A stretch of DNA of 8,023 nucleotides from JARDZI01 sp041639705 (GTDB lineage: Bacteria > Bacillota > Clostridia > Clostridiales > Caloramatoraceae), in the NCBI GenBank assembly GCA_041639705.1, contig JBEQBT010000154.1, positions 1 to 8,023 on the forward strand. The letters run 5' to 3'. Within the stretch, counting starts at the first letter, position 1; each line of letters starts with the position of its first letter. The notes under the pieces were generated by a model. It did not search any database. It was not told where the DNA came from and saw nothing but the letters and a program-made list of their open reading frames with translations. Both the position numbers and the translations under genes were made by a program. Of this stretch, positions 5,351 through 8,023 are shown one piece after another.

Positions 5351-6195
5351 TATCTACAATGAAGTGCTTTTATTATATGTTCTTTTCGTATTTTTGTAGA
5401 TTCATCTATATCAGCAAAAGTCCTTGAAACTCTTAGAAATTTATGATAAGTTCTTGCACTATATCTAAACTTATCATAGGACATTCTGAGAATCTTTTCG
5501 CTTTTACTATCTAGCAAACAATATTCTTTAATAAGAGCAGGTGTCATTTGGGCATTACAATTTACCCTACCTTTACCTTTATACCTCTCAACCTGTATTT
5601 GCCTTGTCTTTTCAACTATTTCCTTTAATTCCTTAGAACTTCTCCCTTCCTTATAATTAGATAAATCCATAAAATTAACTGATTGAACATATTTTTGAAT
5701 ATCTATTCTATCAAGAATTGGTCCTGAAATTCTATTTCTATATTTCAGAACTTCATAGTCACTACAATGACATCTTGTCTCTCCATAATATCCACATGGG
5801 CAAGGATTCATTGCTGATACCAACATAAAATTTGCAGGATAACTATTTGTGTATTTTACTCTAGATATCGTTACAATCCTATCTTCCATAGGCTGCCTCA
5901 ATGCTTCCAAGGTTAATTTATTAAATTCTGCGATTTCATCTAAAAAAAGTACCCCATTATGAGATAGGGATACCTCACCTGGCTTTGCATAATTACCTCC
6001 ACCAACTAAAGAATTCATGGAAGCATTATGATGCGGTGCTCTAAATGGTCTTTTTTCAATTAAACTTCCTCTATTTTTAAGTAATCCTGCTACACTGTAA
6101 ATACGAGTTACTTCAAGAGCTTCCTCCTCCGTCATAGAAGGTAATATTGTTGGAATTCTTCTTGCAATCATGGATTTACCACACCCTGGTGGACC
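5335..6195 (-). pseudogene. comM: ComM/YifB-type Mg-chelatase-like AAA+ ATPase, C-terminal part after frameshift
   Basis: This frame starts with GPPGCGKS, the Walker A loop, at 6195-6172 and then MIARRIPTILP, but it has no start codon before Walker A. Counting from that Met (6171), RAPHHNASMNSLVGGG (44-59) is a family signature. LFLDEIAEF (75-83) is Walker B. MNPCPCGY (121-128) with CHC (134-136) is the conserved Cys cluster, and SGPILDRIDI (149-158) carries the sensor/arginine region. The C-terminal Mg-chelatase lid domain follows (SARTYHKFLRVSRTFADI). The end, HCRYHKGD then TGA, lies in a hairpin repeat and replaces the usual last residues. ComM is a hexameric helicase that extends branch migration during natural transformation; that role comes from Gram-negative work. 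Starting at 6171, this part would lack ATP binding. Confidence 0.88.
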
Positions 6196-6851
6196 GGCAT
6201 AATTATATTGTGACCCCCAGCAGCTGCAGCAACAATAAAATCAATTATACTATCTTGTCCCTGTACATCTTTGAAATCCAATACGTTTGTATCAATATTT
6301 ACAGTATGTTCAATAATGTCTGATGGAAACTGATATGTATCCTTATCCTCCAAAAAATTTATTACTTCTTTAATGGTTTTAAAAGCGAAAACATTCAACC
6401 CACTTACCAACTTTGCTTCTCCAAAGTTTTCACTTGGCACTATAATATTGGATATGCCCTTTTTTCTTGCTTCTATAACCATTGGTAGTACTCCTGGACA
6501 TGGTCTTAATTCTCCATTCAAAGACAATTCTCCTATGAATCCATAATTCTCATAATCATCAAAGCTTATCTGCTTACTTTGTACTAATAAACCTAAAGCC
6601 ATGCCTAAATCAAAGTGTGAGCCACTTTTTTTAATGTCACATGGAGCTAAGTTTATTACTATTTTCATTTTAGGAAACTCATACTTTTCATGATTAATAG
6701 CAACTTCTAATCTTTCTTTTGCTTCCCTTATTGCTGCATCTCCTAGTCCGACTATAGAAACTGAAGGCTGTCCATATATTGTATCTGTTTCTATCTTTAC
6801 AACATAGGCATCTATTCCTAATATTGCAAAACTATTTAATACTGAAGCCAT
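6168..6851 (-). pseudogene. comM: ComM/YifB-type ATPase, N-terminal part (frameshifted before Walker A)
   Basis: Residues 1-165 form the ChlI-like N-terminal domain, with GQPSVSIVGLGDAAIREAKER (27-47), INLAPCDIKKSGSHFDLG (66-83), GFIGELSLNGELRPCPGVLP (104-123) and IIVPSENFGEA (136-146). The ATPase domain starts at DFKDVQGQDSIIDFIVAAAAGGHNIIM. Right after that Met (6198-6200) one base is missing; the frame continues VHQGVVNP and stops, while the GPPGCGKS frame carries on at -1. Rejoined, the product would be about 505 residues, the normal family length, so one single-base deletion explains the break. I see no slippery heptamer that would suggest programmed shifting. The ATG overlaps the RAYT stop (TAATG), with AGGAAG upstream inside the RAYT gene. 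A sequencing error remains possible. Confidence 0.88.
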
Positions 6852-7429
6852 TAAATCACTTCCTCACCTTCACTTATAATTTTTTTGATACCAATTTCTA
6901 CATATTCTTTATAAAGTTGTCTTCTATTTCCTTCATTAAAATATAATAAAATACTTTTAGGTTGAATAATCTTTTCTTTCTCAAATCCAATAAACATATT
7001 ATAACTGCTCCATTTGTATTCCTCAGGCTTCTTAACCATTTTTGCCCTGACAGGATTTAAATGAATATACCTGCTGACATCGAGATAATATGCATCTGTT
7101 TTTATTGTTTCAGCCCCATATCGACCCTGAAATAAATGGCCAACATAATTATATTTTTCATTGAAATACTGAGCATAAAAGCTACTTATTCTTTTCATTA
7201 ATTCACCAACAGGAGTGTCTGTTGTTTGTATTTGAATATGAGTATGATTTGACATTAGGCAATAGCATATTACTATATATTTATTTTTAAAATGCCCAAG
7301 AGCTTCCTCCATGCACCCTATATAGAACTCGTAATCTTCATCTTCCTTAAATATATCATTTCTGTGATTACCCCTAGAGGTTATGTGATAAACTGCATTG
7401 GGATACCACTCTCTATTTTTTCTTGCCAT
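6851..7429 (-). CDS. REP-associated tyrosine transposase (RAYT, Y1/HUH family)
   Basis: RAYTs are single-copy relatives of IS200/IS605 transposases that nick single-stranded DNA at hairpin (REP) sequences and join the 5' end to a tyrosine. The 192-residue protein opens with the family motif YHITSRGNHRNDIF (14-27). The metal-binding HUH motif is H62-T63-H64 in MSNHTHIQIQ. The nucleophile is probably Y85 or Y88 in SSFYAQYFN, ahead of GHLFQGRY (97-104). YIHLNPVRAKMV (121-132) and KWSSY (139-143) are typical RAYT/Y1 signatures. All key residues are present, so the enzyme looks functional. AGAGG lies about 8 bases before the ATG. No terminal structures of its own are seen, unlike IS200. Hairpin repeats with a GGAG head stand on both sides (5328, 7598), making them its likely substrates; that link is inferred. 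Confidence 0.9.
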   Translation of the reverse strand: MARKNREWYPNAVYHITSRGNHRNDIFKEDEDYEFYIGCMEEALGHFKNKYIVICYCLMSNHTHIQIQTTDTPVGELMKRISSFYAQYFNEKYNYVGHLFQGRYGAETIKTDAYYLDVSRYIHLNPVRAKMVKKPEEYKWSSYNMFIGFEKEKIIQPKSILLYFNEGNRRQLYKEYVEIGIKKIISEGEEVI

Positions 7430-7461
7430 ATATTCTATCCTCTCTATAAGTAATTATTATG

Positions 7462-7467
7462 ATTATA
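7462..7467 (-). promoter_or_regulatory. Possible -10 box for the RAYT-comM operon
   Basis: A perfect TATAAT is read on the minus strand, 33 bases before the RAYT start. No good -35 box lies at 16-18 bases; ATTTTA is at 17, and TTTGAT lies at 21 on the edge of the 130-bp repeat. A weak or differently controlled promoter would fit the low expression expected for a transposase gene. Confidence 0.35.
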
Positions 7468-7480
7468 TCCAAATTTTGAA

Positions 7481-7610
7481 TTATTAAAATCAAAAAAACA
7501 AATCCAGTAATATTTCTATCACCAAATTTGTTTTTATATTGGGAATTCCTTTATATTAAAGCTTTAATTTTCTTATCGACATTTTTCATCATTTTTTGGA
7601 GGGGTCAGTC
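7481..7610 (+). repeat. 130-bp direct repeat, copy 2 (upstream of RAYT)
   Basis: This is the partner of 5211-5340 at an offset of 2270 bases. It keeps the hairpin (7494-7504 with 7525-7535, one pair lost), the leader with TTTTCTTATCGACATT and the GGAG head. It ends three bases before the right-hand IS. Because the hairpin in copy 1 acts as the terminator after comM, this copy may be the former 3' flank of another gene or cassette now cut off by the IS. Confidence 0.88.
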
Positions 7611-7612
7611 CC
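7598..7612 (+). repeat. GGTCAG hairpin repeat, copy 6 (interrupted by an IS)
   Basis: GGAG (7598-7601) and GGGGTCAGTCCC (7601-7612) are present, then the sequence changes at once to the IS terminus AATGTCATCAACTTAAGG. Hairpin 2 is absent. The missing tail has exactly the form found at 465-500 beyond the other IS copy, so the IS entered the hairpin 1 palindrome. Confidence 0.78.
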
Positions 7613-7765
7613 AATGTCATCAACTTAAGGATAACTAAATAATTTTGCATCCAGATAAGTCAACGGCGCATAGATAATAAGCAATTAATTCAAAAGTTAA
7701 TACCCAACTATTTACATGAGCAGAAAATACTAATTTATATACTGATAATTTTATTCATAACAAGT

Positions 7766-7794
7766 AGGCTATTAGTGCGTTCTTCTAATAGCCT
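7766..7794 (-). terminator. Terminator-like hairpin after the IS transposase
   Basis: AGGCTATTAG (7766-7775) pairs perfectly with CTAATAGCCT (7785-7794) around nine bases, 30 bases past the transposase stop. The following bases on the minus strand have only a weak T tract, so it may instead stabilise the message end. Confidence 0.5.
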
Positions 7795-7823
7795 GTTCCG
7801 ATTTTTAGGAATATTTCGGAAGG

Positions 7824-8023
7824 TTAAATATTTCTCCTGATATTAGTCCTATGTTTGCTAGTACCGGTGTATGGTTTTCTAGGAAATTGTCGGCCTTTTC
7901 TAACGGGAACTAGATTCTCCAAGATTTCCTCCATCATATATTTATACATAAGCCTGCGCTTTTCTTCGTTCTCCTCTATAGCAATTTTTATCATGTATGT
8001 TCTAAATGTACCAACAAGAGTAT
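7824..8023 (-). CDS. IS4-family transposase, C-terminal 65 residues (partial)
   Basis: The minus-strand frame enters at the window edge and ends at TAA 7826-7824. It contains TLVGTFRTYMIKIAIEENEE, a charged helix and then ENLVPVRKGRQFPRK, a basic LVPVR-x-GR-x-x-PRK tail common at the C-terminus of IS4-type transposases. The catalytic core is outside the window. Together with the N-terminal part at 1-240 it suggests two copies of one IS. The two cannot be one gene across a circular join, because about 145 codons in total is far too short for an IS4 transposase (usually over 350). Confidence 0.72.
   Translation of the reverse strand, partial: TLVGTFRTYMIKIAIEENEEKRRLMYKYMMEEILENLVPVRKGRQFPRKPYTGTSKHRTNIRRNI

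Larger units (their letters stand above)
7613..8023 (-). mobile_element. IS4-family insertion sequence, partial (transposase-stop end; runs off right edge)
   Basis: It begins with the 18-base terminal sequence AATGTCATCAACTTAAGG (7613-7630), the inverse of 447-464. Then come a gene-free stretch with a terminator hairpin and the end of a transposase frame on the minus strand. It is the opposite end of the same kind of IS as 1-464, and both copies point the same way. The core GGGTCAGTCCC (7602-7612) directly outside it matches 465-475. Confidence 0.8.

Noticed and set aside
6165..6202. Programmed -1 frameshift in comM
   Set aside because: No slippery heptamer or downstream stimulatory structure is visible, and such a shift is not known for this family; mutation or sequencing error is simpler.
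1..8023. Window as a closed circle with one transposase across the join
   Set aside because: Joining the ends gives a transposase of only about 145 codons, with the catalytic core missing, so sequence between the ends must be absent.

Overview
The window is AT-rich, and every recognisable gene lies on the minus strand. Gene content and style (strong AAGGAGG-type ribosome sites, IS1182- and IS4-type transposases, a VanZ-like protein, a Firmicute-type ComM) point to a low-GC Gram-positive, most likely class Clostridia. This is an inference from gene style; no rRNA or species marker is present. It is an accessory, repeat-laden region with few ordinary genes (galE, a VanZ-like gene, a DUF4160/DUF2442 pair) between mobile-element debris.

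Layout, left to right: (1) 1-464, the transposase-start end of an IS4-type insertion sequence that runs off the left edge. (2) 465-500, a hairpin repeat ('GGTCAG element'), followed by an IS1182-type transposase truncated by that repeat. (3) 1885-2187, no gene; it holds the IS1182 promoter, an inverted repeat and a second, diverged hairpin repeat. (4) 2188-3715, galE and a VanZ-like membrane protein behind a good promoter. (5) 3716-4443, no intact gene; it holds two related structured elements, a remnant of a DUF2442 gene and two full hairpin repeats. (6) 4444-4998, the DUF2442/DUF4160 pair. (7) 5211-5340, a 130-bp repeat with terminator, then comM (split by a frameshift) and a REP-associated tyrosine transposase (RAYT) gene, then the same 130-bp repeat at 7481-7610. 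(8) 7613-8023, the transposase-end part of a second IS4-type copy with the same terminal sequence and orientation, running off the right edge.

The main result is a possible RAYT/REP-like system in a Firmicute. A HUH/Y1 single-strand transposase of the RAYT type shares the window with six same-orientation copies or partial copies of a dispersed repeat. Complete copies have a GGAG head, a GGG-TCAG-CCC hairpin and a second hairpin closing on CGC-AAA-GCG, with compensatory base changes between copies. That the RAYT acts on this repeat is inference. The palindrome of the repeat also appears to be the target of the IS4-type element: both IS ends in the window abut the same 11-bp core GGGTCAGTCCC, as expected for a target-site duplication. 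Repeat copies overlap or abut gene 3' ends (comM, DUF2442, the IS1182 transposase) and in one case supply the stop codon.
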